Origin: Excoecaria cochinchinensis
Lineage: Eukaryota; Streptophyta; Magnoliopsida; Malpighiales; Euphorbiaceae
Assembly (NCBI GenBank): GCA_947683425.1
Contig: CANTUQ010000073.1
Location: forward strand, 5,242,501-5,306,500
Reading direction: 5' to 3'
Length of the DNA: 64,000 nt
Shown one piece after another: positions 20,679-33,424 of the stretch; position 1 is the first letter of the stretch; each line of letters starts with the position of its first letter. The notes beneath the pieces were generated by a model that did no database searches, was not told the DNA's origin, and was given only the letters and a program-made list of their open reading frames with translations. The translations under genes were made by a program, and so were the position numbers.

Positions 20679-23600
20679 TGTAACATCCCAAAATGGACCC
20701 TAGTAGAAATTACAAAGTTATTGCATTATAAAGGCATATTTGTAATTGGATTAATATGGAATTGGATTAATCATGGACTAAATTGAAAAAGAATTAATGT
20801 ATTAAAAGAAAGAAATTTATTTAAGTGATTGAATGGTAGTATGCCAAGGACCTAAGTGATATAAGCCAAGGATATTTTATTTGGGCTAATGTGGTTATGA
20901 CATCTAGGAGTGTTTGGTGCGAAGCATTTAATGAAGAAAAGAAAGAAGGTGAGGAGGAGAAAGAAAAGGCAGATTTTTGGTTCCCTTGTCCCGTCTCTTT
21001 CTCTTCCTTACGTGAGGCTCTCTCTTTCGCATTTTTTTCTTCTTCATTTCCCATCTCCTACTCCTCCTTCCTGGGTGATCATCAAGACTTAAGTAGGATT
21101 CTTAGAGGCAAGTGTTTGATTGAAGAGGTAAGTGGGTTTTTGATATGAGTTTGAAGATATAGATTTTGATTTAAGAGTTTTATTGGTTTGATTTGTGCAA
21201 GAATCTGATGATAAGAGGAAGAGCAAGGGCAAGGAAAAGATTAAATCTTGAAGAAGTGGTTTAGAGCTGTAAATTTGAGATTTGGTAGTTTGCATGTTAT
21301 AATTGTATTTTGCCAATTATTTGAAATTATAGAAATTTGATGTGTTAAATGTGTTTTAATGCATGTTTAGAGTTGAGTTTTGAATATATGTTCAGTATGT
21401 TAGAGATAATTTTGATGAATGATGATTTAAAAGTGGATTTGCATGAGTTAGAGAAATTTCTGGGTTAATGTTTTATTGTGCATTTTCACTAATTTTAATT
21501 GTTCTATCAAGTGTTAATTGTTGATTATATGATTATTGGTATGCTTAGAATTTACATATTAAGTGATTTGAGGTTATATGCATGACGATATGAGGTTGGG
21601 ATAGGATGTGCATGTGTTTTTTTTGTAGTAGTTGGAGTTACAAGTCTGGGATCTCGTTTCTGTCGCGAGCGTGACCTCGATCGCAGGCGCGACAGAGAGC
21701 TCAAGTTCTGGACTTTGGGCGAGAGCTCGGGCCTCGATCTCTAGCTGAGCGCCTGTCGAACACGTTTTATGGCAAGCGCGACTTTTGTCATGAGCGCGAC
21801 AGAGTGCGTGGTATTGGGCATTAGTCTAGCTCCTACTGAGCATACCCTATTGCGAGCGCAAGCAATAGAGTTATGGCGTCTTTCGCAGGTGCGACTCTTA
21901 TCGTGAGCGCGATAAACCCCTATGTTGCATATGCTAATTAGTTGTGATCTGATAAGTTCAAAATATATGTTGTTTTTATATGAATTTCCAGCTTACTTTT
22001 TTCTGCAACTTAAGTTAAGATTTTTCATATAGTTTGAGAATTAATTTAAGCTGTTGTTATTTAAATCTGGGAGAAATAATTAGAAATAGTTGAAGGTTAT
22101 TATTCATTTTTGAAGTTTTGAGAACAGATTGAACGGGAAGAACATCAATTTTATTGTTGTAAGAATTTCATTTTCAGATCTCAAATGGGTAATACCAACT
22201 TCTCTCTATTTAATTCAGTTTTTATTTCAATTATGAGTGAGTAGTTCCTTTTCTTGTTAAGGGATGCCTTGAATCCCTAATAACCATGTGAATGCTTTGT
22301 GTGGATTGATTTATGAATATGCTTCAGTTTTATCTTCTCTGAATTAATCTGTTTGTTATTGAAATTAATGCAAGTTTGAGATTGATATACTGTGATAATC
22401 TTTGACTGTAATTCGTTTCATGAACTTACACATACTCTGTTCTATTTCTATCGATTTTCATGGATTTGATGAATCCGGGATGGTAGTTAAATCTGTGGAT
22501 CTCTATTTTAATAGGTTCAGAATTGTAGAAGATAATTGAGTTTTGATATCTGAATCCGGGATGGTAGGATCATCTGAACTTAGGACTTAAGACCTGTTTC
22601 GATGCTAATATATGTGCTGAATCCGGGATGGTAAGTACACATGTTACAGAAGCTGGATCCGAAAGGCAGGCTATGGTATAGGCTAGGTTGTTCACTGATT
22701 TGCATATGTGATTAATGAGTTTGAGTATTTACATGGCACTATTGGGGAGGATGGGTATTCCTTGGCAAGATCTTTTAGTTATTTCATCAAATCTGTATTG
22801 GTATTAAGTCTGTTAATATTCTTTAATTAGTTATTTTATCAATTACAGTACTTAATTTTCACCTTAAATAATTCATCACATCAAACAATTGGGAATTCTT
22901 TAGCATACATTTAATTGCTGAAATTTACGCAACTCAGTCCCTTGGGTTCGATAACTTGTGGTCTTAATTATACATTACTATATTACTTGCCGATTCAGTA
23001 CACTTGCTGAGGTCGCGTCATGATCCTTTGCATGGTTTCTCACTTATGGAACCTATATGATTATATCTTGTAATAATTGTTCTTTATTGCATAAATGAAT
23101 ACATGAATCACATGGTTGTTCCATTGGATAGTTTTATAAAAAGTGTGCTTTTGTGACCTAGTCTATATACGTTTGCCAAAGTAATGTTTATATGTCAGTA
23201 GTAGAGTTGAGTCGAGCTAGAATGGTCATGGTAGTAGATAGATAAGCATATGCTTATTAAGGGTTAGTGTGTGAGTACAGCTGCTACATGTTGAACCCGT
23301 TTGGGTCTTATAAGTTGGCCCTATTTGGGTCTATATGATTGGAGACTTCGGTCTTCCCTTCTACCTTCGGGTATACATATTTCGAGACTCATGTCTCTAC
23401 ATGCTTCCGATACTGTGTCCTATCAATATCAATAGTACCCGTATCCACTATTATTGTGAACTCAGGCTATTATATGTTTATTGATCATGAAAACGTTAGT
23501 TATTATTTGTACATGTAATTAGAGATATGGCAAGTCAGAGTGATTTGATATTATGCAAGCTATTGGTATTAGTCATTATATGCTTAATTGTTCATACATG

Positions 23601-24252
23601 AGTTGGAGATGTCGTGATACGTTATTGCACGATCGTCTCCTTTTGATATGTGTGTTAGATGTTAATGATATTACATGTTAGAGCATGAATAGAATTACAT
23701 GAATTGTTATATATAAAATGTGCATGTCCTTGTCACAAGTATGTCATTTACATACGGTTATGAATGAATAGTAATATGATCACGCATTGTTAAATGTATA
23801 TATCAATTGTATGTTCGTATTATAGTATTGTTCTTGATTATATGTCAGCACTCGAATTTCTTTGCTTTTGTGTTCCTCCCCAGTAAGCCTGCACGGGTGT
23901 TTTCCCCATGTAAGTGGCAGGTTTATTCTGGAGTTGGGCATCTGCAGGTCAGCCACTAGGAGTCCCTTTTGTAGTCCTTTTATATTATGACTATTATAAT
24001 TGTATAGTTTTGTATAAGAATACGTAAAGGATATTATGACTAAGTTTTGTATATGGATATTTTATAATGAACATTTCTATATATGTACATGTAATTGTTT
24101 ATAGAAGGCCTTCGTAAATTTCTGTTTAATCAATTGTAATACATGATTAATTTGGATCTCTTATATCGATTTTAATGCTTCCGCTACAGTTATATGTATG
24201 TATTTATGTGCGTGGCACCTCGATATCCTCCCAGGGGTATTGGGGTGTTACA
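20679..24252 (+). repeat. 5' LTR of element C (3.6 kb)
   Basis: Begins TGTAACATCCCAAAATGG and ends CCAGGGGTATTGGGGTGTTACA, with the primer site just after. Contains a CpG-dense block of GCGAGCGCGAC motifs at about 21655-21920 and the palindrome AAGCATATGCTT near 23247. No protein-coding signal; the short ORFs here are not genes. Confidence 0.9.
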
Positions 24253-24259
24253 ATTTTAT

Positions 24260-24271
24260 TGGTATCAGAGC
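24260..24271 (+). other. Primer binding site, initiator Met tRNA type (element C)
   Basis: TGGTATCAGAGC, seven bases after the 5' LTR end. The same type as at 3690-3701, on the opposite strand. Confidence 0.93.
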
Positions 24272-24376
24272 TCAATTTGGTGGTTCTGGTCTATAAGATG
24301 TTAGAGAATAGAGTATATGTATGTGATTCTGTCTAGAGTCGTGGCCAAATGCAGATGCTGTCTTGTGTAGAGTTAG

Positions 24377-25553
24377 ATGGAGTCTGATCCTAGTGAGAAC
24401 GTGGGTGAGACGACTGGTAGTGTGAATTCAGTAGGAGTTGATAGGCCTGCATCTGAGCATGCTCCAGCAGAGGGTCTTGGTCCTGAATATGAGAATCCAA
24501 TATTTGTACAATGGTTATTGCAACTGGTTGATAGATTAACAGCTCCCAAAGCTCCTACTGAGCTTTTGAGAAAGAGAGGAGTTGAGGAGTTTAGTGGAAC
24601 TTCTTTGAACAAATTCGATATAGGGGAGTTTTGGTTAGAGAAGACGGATAGAATTTTGCAAGAGATCAGTTGTCCCGCAAATCAAAGGGTAGTTTGTGTA
24701 GTGTTGCTATTGTAAGGGTTGGCATACGATTGGTGGAAGCTTGTGCTACGCCACCCTCTGAGACCGGTTGAGTTGACTTGGGAGTTTTTTGTCCAAGAAT
24801 TCGAAAAGAAGTATGTTACTAAGGCTTACCGAGAGGCGAAGTGGAGAGAGTTTATAAACTTAAAGCAGAGAAATATGACTGTCAGTGAATATGAAAAAGA
24901 ATTCAACCATTTGAGTAAGTATGTGCCGGATGTGTTATTGACCGAGGACTTCAAGTGCCATCGGTTTGAAGATGGCTTAAGAGAAGTGATTAGAGGTCCA
25001 TTATCAGCAATGGTAGTTATGCACCAAGCGGGCTATTATCAGTTAGTGGCAGCGGCAATGAAGTTAGAAGAGTCTGAAATTATGAAACAGAGAAAGGATA
25101 AAAAGAAGAGGGTATCAGATAATGTGGTGATTGGTAATAAGAGAGCTAGAGATGTTGCGGTTGGACAAGTTGCTGGAGGGGCTGCCTAAGTACCTTTTGA
25201 TGTAGGGAGTATAGCACCGCCTCTAGTAGAGGTAGTAGAGCGCAGGAATGTGAGCATTATCAGAGACGGCACTGGGGTATGTGTTGAAAGATCATCGGAG
25301 CGTGTTTCAAGTACGGTAGCATGGAGCACCGATTTGCTAATTGTCCGGAGCAAATAGAGAGTAAGGATCAACAAGAGAGTAGAGCTAGTGGATATAGACC
25401 CAGATCAGCAAAAAGTAATAGAGAAGGAGGTAGGGCCTCATAGGAACTGCCGGAGATCGTAGAGAAGCCAACTGCTGCTGCTGGTGGTTTCACATGGGTC
25501 TATGTTATGATACGAAAAGATGCTGAAGAGCCCGTAGGTCCTTCTGGTAAGTG
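24377..25553 (+). pseudogene. gag of element C
   Basis: From the ATG at 24377 the frame runs to 25189 with one in-frame stop (VVLLL*GLAYDWWK, 24713-24715). Core motifs match the left chromovirus gag: AYDWWK, WEFFVQEFEKKYV, VSEYEKEFNHLSKYVPD. After a frameshift near 25190 a degraded CCHC knuckle follows (ACFKYGSMEHRFANCP), with its second Cys replaced by Tyr. Beyond 25553 the sequence runs straight into the polypurine tract, so no protease or pol is present. A deletion derivative that could move only with proteins supplied in trans. Confidence 0.85.
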
Positions 25554-25639
25554 AGATTTGCTAAGTTTGTTATGAGATATTGAGATGTGATTGCCGAGCA
25601 TATGTCTCTAGCGTGAAAATTTTGAGAATGAAATTTCTT

Positions 25640-25653
25640 AAGGGGGGAAGAAT
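25640..25653 (+). other. Polypurine tract of element C
   Basis: AAGGGGGGAAGAAT directly before the 3' LTR (TGTAAC at 25654), the plus-strand priming site. Confidence 0.75.
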
Positions 25654-27917
25654 TGTAACTTGCCAAAATGGACCCTAGTAGAAATTGCAAAGTTATTTCA
25701 TTATAAAGGCATATTTGTAATTGGATTAATATGGAATTGGATTAATCAAGGACTAAATTGAAAAAGAATTAATGTATTAAAGGAAAGAAATTTATTTAAG
25801 TGATTGAATCGTAGTATGCCAAGGACCTAAGTGATATAAGCCAAAGATATTTGATTTGGGCCAATGAGGTTATGGCACCTAGGAGTGTTTGGTGGAAGCA
25901 TTTAATGAAGAAAAGAAAGAAGGTGAGGAGGAGAGAGGAAAGGCAGATTTTTGGTTCCCTTGTCCCATCTCCTTCTCTTCCTTGCATGAGGCTCTCTTTT
26001 TCTAATTTTTTTCTTCTTCATTTCCCTTCTCCTACTCCTTCCTGGGTGATCATCAAGACTTAAGTAGGATTCTTAGAGGCAAGTGTTTGATTAAAGAGGT
26101 AAGTGGGTTTTAAGAGTTCTTTCTTCTTCTCTTCAGTTTTGATATGAGTTTGAAGATATGGGTTTTGATTTAAGAGTTTTATTGGTTTGATTTGTGCAAG
26201 AATTTGGTAATAAGAGGAAGAACAAGGGCAAGGAAAAAATTGGATCTTGAATAAGTGGTTTAAAGCTGCAAATTTGAGGTTTGGGAGTTTGCATGTTATA
26301 GTTATATTTTGCCAATTATTTGAAATTCTGGAAATTTAATGTGTTAAATGTGTTTTAATGCGTGTTCAGAGTTGAGTTTTGAATATATGTTCAGCATGTT
26401 AGAGATAGTTTTGATGAATGATGATTTAAAAGTGGATTTGCATAAGTTAGAGAAATTTTTGGGTTAATGTTTTATTGTGAATTTTCACTAATTTTAATTG
26501 TTCTATCAAGTGTTAATTGTTGATTATATGATTATTGGTATGTTTAAAATGTACATGTTAAGTGATTTGAGGTTATATGCATGATGATATAAGGTTGGGA
26601 CAAGATGTGCGTGTGTTGTTTTGGAGTAGTTGGAGTTGTAGGTCTCGGAGCTCGTCTCTGTCGCGAGCACGATAGAGAGCTCGAGTTCCAAACTTTGGGC
26701 GAGAGCTCGGGCCTCGATCTCTAGTCGAGCGCCTGCCGAACGCATTCTGTCGTGAGCATGATTTTTGTTGCGAGTGCGACAGAGAGCACGTTATTGGGCA
26801 ATAGTCGAGCTCCTGCCGAGCATACCCTATCACGAGCAAGACTTCGATCGTGAGCACGACATGGAGCTCGAGAGCCGAACAATTGGCAGGTTACCTACTA
26901 TCGCGAGCGCGACCAATAGAGGTATGGCGTCTGCCGCGCGCGCGACTCTTGTCGCGAGCGCGACAGACCCCTATTTGCATATGCTAATTGGTTGTGATGC
27001 TTTGCATGGTTCCTCACTTATGGAACCTATATGATTATATCTTGTAATAGTTCTTCTTTATTGCATAAATGAATACATGAATCACATGGTTGATCCATTG
27101 GATAGTTTTATACAAAGTGGGCTTTTGTGACCTAGTCTATATACATTTGCCAAAGTAATGTTTATATGTCAGTAAAAGAGTTGAGTCGATCCTGAATGGT
27201 CATGGTAGTGGATAGATAAGCATGCTTATTAAGGGTTAGTGTGTCAGTGCAGCTGCTACATGTTGACCCGTTTAGGTCTTATAAGTTGGCCCCATTTGGG
27301 TCTATATGATTGGAGACTTCGGTCTTCCCTTCTACCTTGGAGTATACACGTTTCGAGACTCATGTCTCTGCATGCTTCCGATACTGTGTCCCATCAGTAT
27401 CAATAGTACCCGTATCCACTATTATTGTGAACTCAGGCTATTACATGTTTATTGATCATGGAAACGTTAGTTGTTATATGTACATGTAATTAGAGATATG
27501 GCAAGTCAGAGTGATTTGATATTATGCAAGCTACTGGTATTCGTCATTATATGCTTAATTATTTATACATGAGTTGGAGATGTTGTGATATCTTATTGCA
27601 CGATCGTCTCCCTTAGATATGTGTATTAAAAGTTAATGATATTACATGTTAGAGCATGAATAGAATTACATGAATTGTCATCTATAAAATGTGCATGTCC
27701 TTGTCACAAGCATGTCATTTACATACAGTTATGAATGAATAGTAATATGATCACTCATTGTTAAATATATATATCAATTGTATGTTCATGTTATAGTATT
27801 GTTCTTGATTACATGTCTACACTTGAATTTCTTTGCTTGTGTGTTCCTCCCCACTAAGCGTTATTGCTTAGCATGTGTGTTTTTCCCGTGTAGCTGGCAG
27901 GTTCATTCTGGACTTCG
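25654..27917 (+). repeat. 3' LTR of element C, internally deleted and truncated
   Basis: Matches the 5' LTR from its first base. Relative to it, the segment corresponding to about 21950-23025 is missing (junction near 26998) and an extra CG-rich palindromic piece is present around 26830-26900. The match ends at GCAGGTTCATTCTGGACTT (about 27916), leaving out the last 300 or so bases of the LTR. Confidence 0.85.
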
Positions 27918-28590
27918 CACAGATTTGGTTTTGGAATGTACTCGAGCACTCAGTTTACAATTTCGAGCGGTTCAACGATATGTTCATTGCTAAGTTCGTC
28001 ACAGCTATTCGCCTAACAAAGGCTTCGACCGATCTCACTTTGGTTCATCAAGAGAAGGGAGGACCGCTTAGAGCCTACGTGGAACAGTTTAATGTAGTGG
28101 CAATGGATATTCAAAATTTGCAACACCAGATGTCAAGACTTCAATGATTCCCTCAGCAAAAAGCCGCTGAGTGACTTTACCGAGTTTATGTCCCGGGCTC
28201 ATAAGTATATTAGAATGGATGAAACTGGTCGACTTTGATACAGCTCGCAACTTAGAGAAGCAGACAAAAGCTTTCGACCGGGCCAAGACAGGAATAATAG
28301 AGGGCGAGATGATTCTAGAAATAAGGGATCAGGCAGCTCAAACTGAGCCTATGTAGTTACAAAGCCGAGCTCTAGTGATAAACCGAACAAAAGACTGACA
28401 CCCTTGACGGCCTCGAGGTCCCAAATTTTGGCATGGATGAACAAAAGGGAGGATCCCAACAGGGACCAAAGCCTTTATTGCTCTTTTCACAGAGACAAAG
28501 GCCATCAAACAAATAACTGTTGACAGCTGAAGCGGGAAATTAAGTCTTTAGTTCGAAAAGGTAAGCTCAGTTAGTTTGTGAAAGGCAAAG
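27918..28590 (+). pseudogene. gag of element D (5' truncated)
   Basis: The core reads FNDMFIAKFVTAIRLTK, LTLVHQEKGGPLRAYVEQFNVVAMDI, the Tat-type retrotransposon gag motif. A frameshift near 28130 and further stops follow. The CCHC-like zinc motif LYCSFHRDKGHQTNNC sits at about 28480-28525. The start codon is lost at the junction with the element C LTR. Confidence 0.8.
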
Positions 28591-29480
28591 ATAGGAATGG
28601 AAGAGATCGGTCCCCATCACCTCGGAGATAAGACAACAGAGCTAGTTTAAGTAATAAAGCTCCAGCTGGGGTTATCCATGTCATTGCAAGGGGTAAACAT
28701 TACGATGTCTACGAGGACTCTAGAAAGCGAAAAGCAAAGGAAGTATTTTCCTTGGGGGCTGGTCCGAGAACAAGAGGCTATGAAGTAAAGTTCTCTGAGG
28801 CAGATAGAGCCCATGTTCGGACACATCATACTGATTCTCTGGTAGTAAAAGCTCTGATATAGGACTACTTGGTTTAGAGAATTTTAGTAGATAAGGGAAG
28901 CGCGATCAATCTCATCACCCTTCAGGCATACAAGGCACTTGGAATGTCTACCAACATGTTAGAAGCTGTGTCAGCCCTACTTGTTGGGATATCAGGACAA
29001 CCGGTCAAGGTAGAGGGATCGGTCACATTAGCACTATAGCTCAGAAATGATAAGGCTGTTTGTAACTGTAAGGGCTATTTTATGGTTGTGGATATGCCGC
29101 TTGCATATAATGTGATATTCGGGCGACCTATTTTGGTGGGGGTGGATGCGTACATTTCTATGCACAAGCTGTTGGTGAAGATCCCTATTTTAGGAGGTGA
29201 TGCAGTACTGCGGGGAAACCAAAAAACAGCACGAGAGAATATGTCACGATGCTAAAAGAGGCTGATTAGGCTTTACCATTGGATGCACTGGATATCTCAA
29301 TAGTTCGAAATGTCTAGCCCTTAGACTCACTTCAAGAGGTGGAGCTCTCACCAGGAAAAGTGGTCAAAATTACTGCCAACAAAACAGGAAAGGAAAAAGA
29401 GGCACTGGTAGCGGTACTCTCTGAGTTCACGGATGTGCTTGCCTAGTAACCTTCAGATATCAAGGGTATATCTTCTGAGG
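28591..29480 (+). pseudogene. Aspartic protease region of element D
   Basis: The motif RILVDKGSAINLI near 28880-28920 corresponds to the D-T-G-S-S active site, with Thr replaced by Lys, and NVIFGRPILVG near 29110-29140 to the conserved flap-distal segment. Stops at about 28862, 28874, 29038 and 29268. Part of the polyprotein between gag and RT. Confidence 0.7.
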
Positions 29481-29482
29481 TA

Positions 29483-30560
29483 ATGTGCCACTCACTTAAT
29501 GTGCAACCTAACTGCAAGCTTGTTAAACAGAAGAAGAGGAACCATGCTCCCGAGCAGCAGTTGGCAATAGCGGAGGAGACCGACACGCTATTGAAGAATA
29601 GGTTTATAAGGGAAGTGTTATATCCGGACTGGCTTTCAAATGTGGTACTGGTTAGGAAATCCAATAGAAAGTGGAGGATGTGTGTCGACTTCATGAATCT
29701 TAACAAGGCTTGCCCCAAGAATAGCTACCTGCTGCCCAACATAGATCTTTTGGTTGACTCCACTTCGAGATTTGAAGAATACGCCTTTTTGGATGCCTCT
29801 GTGGGATATCACCAGATCCCTGTGTATAAAGCTGATGAGGAAAAAATTGCATTTGTCACACACCGGGCTACATATTATTTTCGAGTCATGCCATTTGGGC
29901 TAAAAAATACCGGTGCCATTTATCAGACGCTGATAAACAGGATGTTCATCGATCGGCTGAGAAATGTGGAAGTCTATGTAGATGACATGATTGTCAAAAG
30001 CAAAACAGCGGAGAGCTTACCAACTAAGTTGGAGGAGACTTTTACAATCTTAAGAAAGTTCGGTCTCAAGCTCAACTTAGAGAAGTGTGCTTTCGGGGTA
30101 CAATTCAGTAAATTCTTAGGGTTTATGATGTCAAAGAGGGGAATAGAGGCCAACCCAATGAAAATCCAAGCCATTCTGGAGATGGAACCTAAAGATAGTT
30201 AGGGAGGTACAGAAATTCAATGGAAAGGTAACAGTCATTGGCAGATTTGTTTCTTATTTGGCTAAACTCTATCTTCCCTTTTATAGTGCTCTCAAAAGGG
30301 TAAAAAATTTTGAGTGGACTCCGGACTATCAGAAAGCGTTTGAAGAGTTGAAACTGTTTCTCAGCACACCACCGTTGCTAAGTTGGCCTCAGTCAGGCGA
30401 AAGCCTGTACATGTATCTAGCAGTTTCATTTGGAGTTGTTGGGTCAGTTTTGATTAGAGAAGAGGGTAGTCAGCAGTTCCCCATCTATTACACTAGTAAG
30501 GTTTTTGAAGGGCACGTAGCTGAGGTATCCCATACTGGAACAGCTCGCCTTCGCATTGGT
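29483..30560 (+). pseudogene. Reverse transcriptase and RNase H of element D
   Basis: An open frame of 239 codons (29483-30202) carries WRMCVDFMNLNKACPKNSY, FLDASVGYHQI, VMPFGLKNTGAIYQ and the catalytic YVDDM box near 29970. A frameshift at about 30190 breaks it. The RNase H continues with SYLAKLYLPFYSALK, WTPDYQKAFEELK and PIYYTSKVFEG in the frame from 30258. A second frameshift lies near 30525. RT motifs themselves are intact. Confidence 0.9.
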
Positions 30561-30603
30561 TACATCAACCGTCAAGTTGCAGCTGCACTTCTAGGCACAC
30601 ACT

Positions 30604-31260
30604 GTGGTAGTTCGGACAAACTCAAATCTCAGAAAGGTGCTCCAGAAGCCAGAAGCTTCTGGGAGAATTACTGAATGCGCAACTCAATTGGGAGAGTTTG
30701 ATGTCCGGTATGAGGGATGCCCATCAATGAAAGCTCAGGTTTTAGCTAACTTTGTAATTGAATTACATGCCCGGCCACTAGAGCCTAGCCCATGCTCTTG
30801 GAAATTGTATGTAGATGGAGCATCTTCATCCACAGGTGATGGTGTCGGAGTGATACTTATTGGGCCTGGAAAGATAACAATTCGAGGAATGGCTCACCTA
30901 GCATTTCAAGCCTCCAACAATGTGGCGAAATATGAGGCTCTCAGTTTTGGATTACAGCTCGCCATAGAGGTAAAATCGGACTCATTGGCTATTTTCTCTG
31001 ACTCACAGTTAGTTATTAGTCAGATGCTCAAAAAGTTTAAAGCCAAAGATCAGACAATGCTCAGATACAAAGAGTTAACAACCACATTTCTCTCTCTACT
31101 GGAGAAGCTGGGATGTGCATGGTCCATCGAGCAAACACCCCAGGCCGAGAATTAAGGGGCAAACACCTTGGCGAAGTAGGCTTGCCTCCAAAACCAAACA
31201 TTTACGACAGACATCATCTGGTCACTCCTATCGGCCACAACTCACGAAACCTATAAGGTT
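30604..31260 (+). pseudogene. Second (Tat-type) RNase H of element D
   Basis: WKLYVDGASSSTGDGVGVIL...NVAKYEALSFGLQLAIE...LAIFSDSQLVISQM shows the D, E and D of an RNase H active site in the expected order and spacing, in an open frame of 183 codons to 31155. It ends just before the ANTLAK motif, where a stop (EN*GANTLAK*A) is found. This domain is additional to the RT-linked RNase H. Confidence 0.87.
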
Positions 31261-31458
31261 CATTTGCAGGAACCAATGGATGGATGGCAATTACCGATCT
31301 ACCAATACTTGAGCACGAGAGTCCTCCCTGAAGATCAGGTTAAAGCTCGAAAAGTAGTTCGGCGATCTAGTCGCTATGCAATTCTAGATGGTTAATTACA
31401 CAGGCGATCTTTTTCAGCCCCTTAGGCAAGATGCTTAAGTACAGAAGAGGGTGACTAT

Positions 31459-32516
31459 GTGCTGAGAGAAATCCATGAAGGCATATGTGTGGCACATGAA
31501 GGAGCACAAGCAATAGCACGAAAGGCCTTACTACATTGGTATTATTGGCCTAACATGGAGAAAGATGATAAGGAGCTTGTTCAAAAGTGCGATAAATGCC
31601 AAAGGTTCGGTAATTTGAAGCATCATAAGCCTACTTCTCATGTTCCAATCTATAGTCCTTGGCCATTTGGTCAATGGGGTATTGACATTCTAGGACCTTT
31701 TCCCTTGGCTACCGGGCAGCGAAAGTTCTTGATTGTGGCAGTTGATAATTTTACCAAGTGGGTGGAAGCAGAACCCTTAGCTACAATCACACCGGTAAAC
31801 ATTATCAAGTTTGTTCAGAAGTCCATCATCACAAGGTTCGGGATCCCACATGCCATCATTACTGATAATGGTAAACAGTTTGATTGTGCGGTATTCAGGG
31901 ACTACTGTTCGAAGTTAAAAATCCAGCTTTGCTTTACCTTTGTGTACCACCCGAAGTCAAATGGCATGACCGAGGTAACTAATCGAACCATATTTATAGG
32001 ACTGAAGAAAAGACTTGATTCAACCAAAGGCCTCTGGGTAGATGAGCTGTACAACGTTCTATGGGCCTACCAACTTCACCTAGATCGGCAACCGGAGCCA
32101 CGCCTTTCTCCCTCACATATGGGATAGAAGCTATTATTCCACGTGAGATCGGTATCCCTAATATTCAAACTACAAGTTTTGATGCAGAGAATAATAAAGC
32201 AAGCCTACTATATCAACTAGACAGACTGGAGGAACAGAGAGAGCTTGCTCAAATACAATATGCCGCATACAAGCAAAGAATGTTATCCTACCACGATCAA
32301 AATATAAAATCGAGGTTATTCAGAATCGAACAGCTCGTTCTTAAGAAGGTGGTTGCATCCCAGTCAATTGAGGGAGTTGGAAAGTTAAATCCTAACTGGG
32401 AAGGTCCTTACATAGTACATGAAGTCAGAGGTGGAGCTTACAGGTTAAAGGATTTCTCTGGAAAGATACTTCCTCATTCATATAACATCTCTAACTTGAA
32501 GATCTATTATCAGTAG
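31459..32516 (+). pseudogene. Integrase of element D, catalytic residues present
   Basis: Frame 31459-32127 has the H-H-C-C zinc site (HEGICVAHEG ... KCDKCQRF) and a core with all three catalytic residues: GIDILGPF, ITDNGKQF and NGMTEVTNRT. A one-base shift near 32085 moves the C-terminal part to the frame 32061-32516 (TPFSLTYGIEAIIP ... LNPNWEGPYIV). The preceding 31160-31458 linker has stops. Apart from this shift the domain looks undamaged, in contrast to the integrase at 7095-8321. Confidence 0.88.
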
Positions 32517-32589
32517 TCTCGCATCTACAGCTCGGCAGCTTGCCATAAGCTTTACTGTTCATTCACAGTTCAGTTTTTCATTCTTATTG

Positions 32590-33060
32590 CTCACTCGGCT
32601 GTATCGCCATTCGAGCATCTTTAGCTAGTATTTTGTTTCGCTTAACTTGGCTATATCGCCATACAAGCAATTGTACTAGCTAAATTATCAATAAAGATGT
32701 ATATTCGTGGAAAAAGTGATGTTTTTCAATTAAGTATGTTATCAGTAAAAAGTCGCTCTAACTCTGTAGTTTCGCCATTAAGCGACCGAGCTGTATAACA
32801 GTAGTTTCGCCATTAAGCGACCGAGCTGTATAACAATGGCACAGCTCGGCTACATTGCCATCAGGGCATTTATTCTATTATTATTGCTTAGCCTGGCTAT
32901 TTCGCCATCAGAGCATTTGTTCCATTATTTATCGCTCAGCTCGGCTATATCACCATCAGAGCATTTGTTCTATTATTTATCGCTCAATTCGGCTATATCG
33001 CCATCAGAGCATTTGTTCCATTATTTATCGCTCAGCTCGGCTATATCGCCATTCGAGCAA
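32590..33060 (+). repeat. Tandem repeats downstream of pol (element D)
   Basis: From about 32837 four to five copies of a 48-base unit (CTCGGCTATATCGCCATCAG, AGCATTTGTTCCATTATTTATCG). Before it lie two exact copies of a 35-base unit containing TTCGCCATTAAGCGACCGAG at about 32767 and 32802, and more diverged copies from 32590. The two plus-strand ORFs crossing the array are repeat translations. Confidence 0.85.
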
Positions 33061-33424
33061 CAGTATTATCAGTTACATTAATAAAAGAAGATACCTATCA
33101 AAACACAATACGTTATACTGCTCAGCTTTATCGGCATTTATTCTATGCTATCATTCAAACAAACAATGTACTTGTTATTCACAATCCAAGTATTTTTTCC
33201 ATTCGCGCAGGAGTACTATAGCAATCGGTCAATACGATTATATACGATAATCATTCAAAGAGCTTGGATATCTAATTTTTTGATTCCATAAATAGGAAAA
33301 ATGTTACAGAGACAAAGTAAAAGAAAAATAAAGCCCTATCTACACATTAGGGTAGACATTGTCCAACTAAGACCAATCCATATTTGGATGATGTCCTTTT
33401 ACAGCGGTATAAAGTTTCTAACTA

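Larger units (their letters stand above)
20679..27917 (+). mobile_element. Chromovirus element C, reduced to gag between two LTRs
   Basis: 5' LTR 20679-24252, Met primer site, gag, polypurine tract and 3' LTR from 25654. The internal part is only about 1.4 kb. RT, RNase H and integrase are absent, so a deletion joins gag to the 3' end. The two LTRs align along their first kilobase with roughly one difference per 20 bases by eye. The 3' LTR has lost about 1.1 kb internally and stops at about 27917, where the gag of element D begins without a 5' LTR. Confidence 0.85.

Noticed and set aside
29636..30174. Minus-strand ORFs opposite the element D RT
   Set aside because: Shadows of the real RT frame on the plus strand, which has intact RT motifs.
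32836..33250. Plus-strand ORFs of 81 and 131 codons rich in repeated SEHLFHYLSL or CSIIYRSARLY
   Set aside because: Two frames of the same 48-bp tandem repeat; no evidence of a gene.
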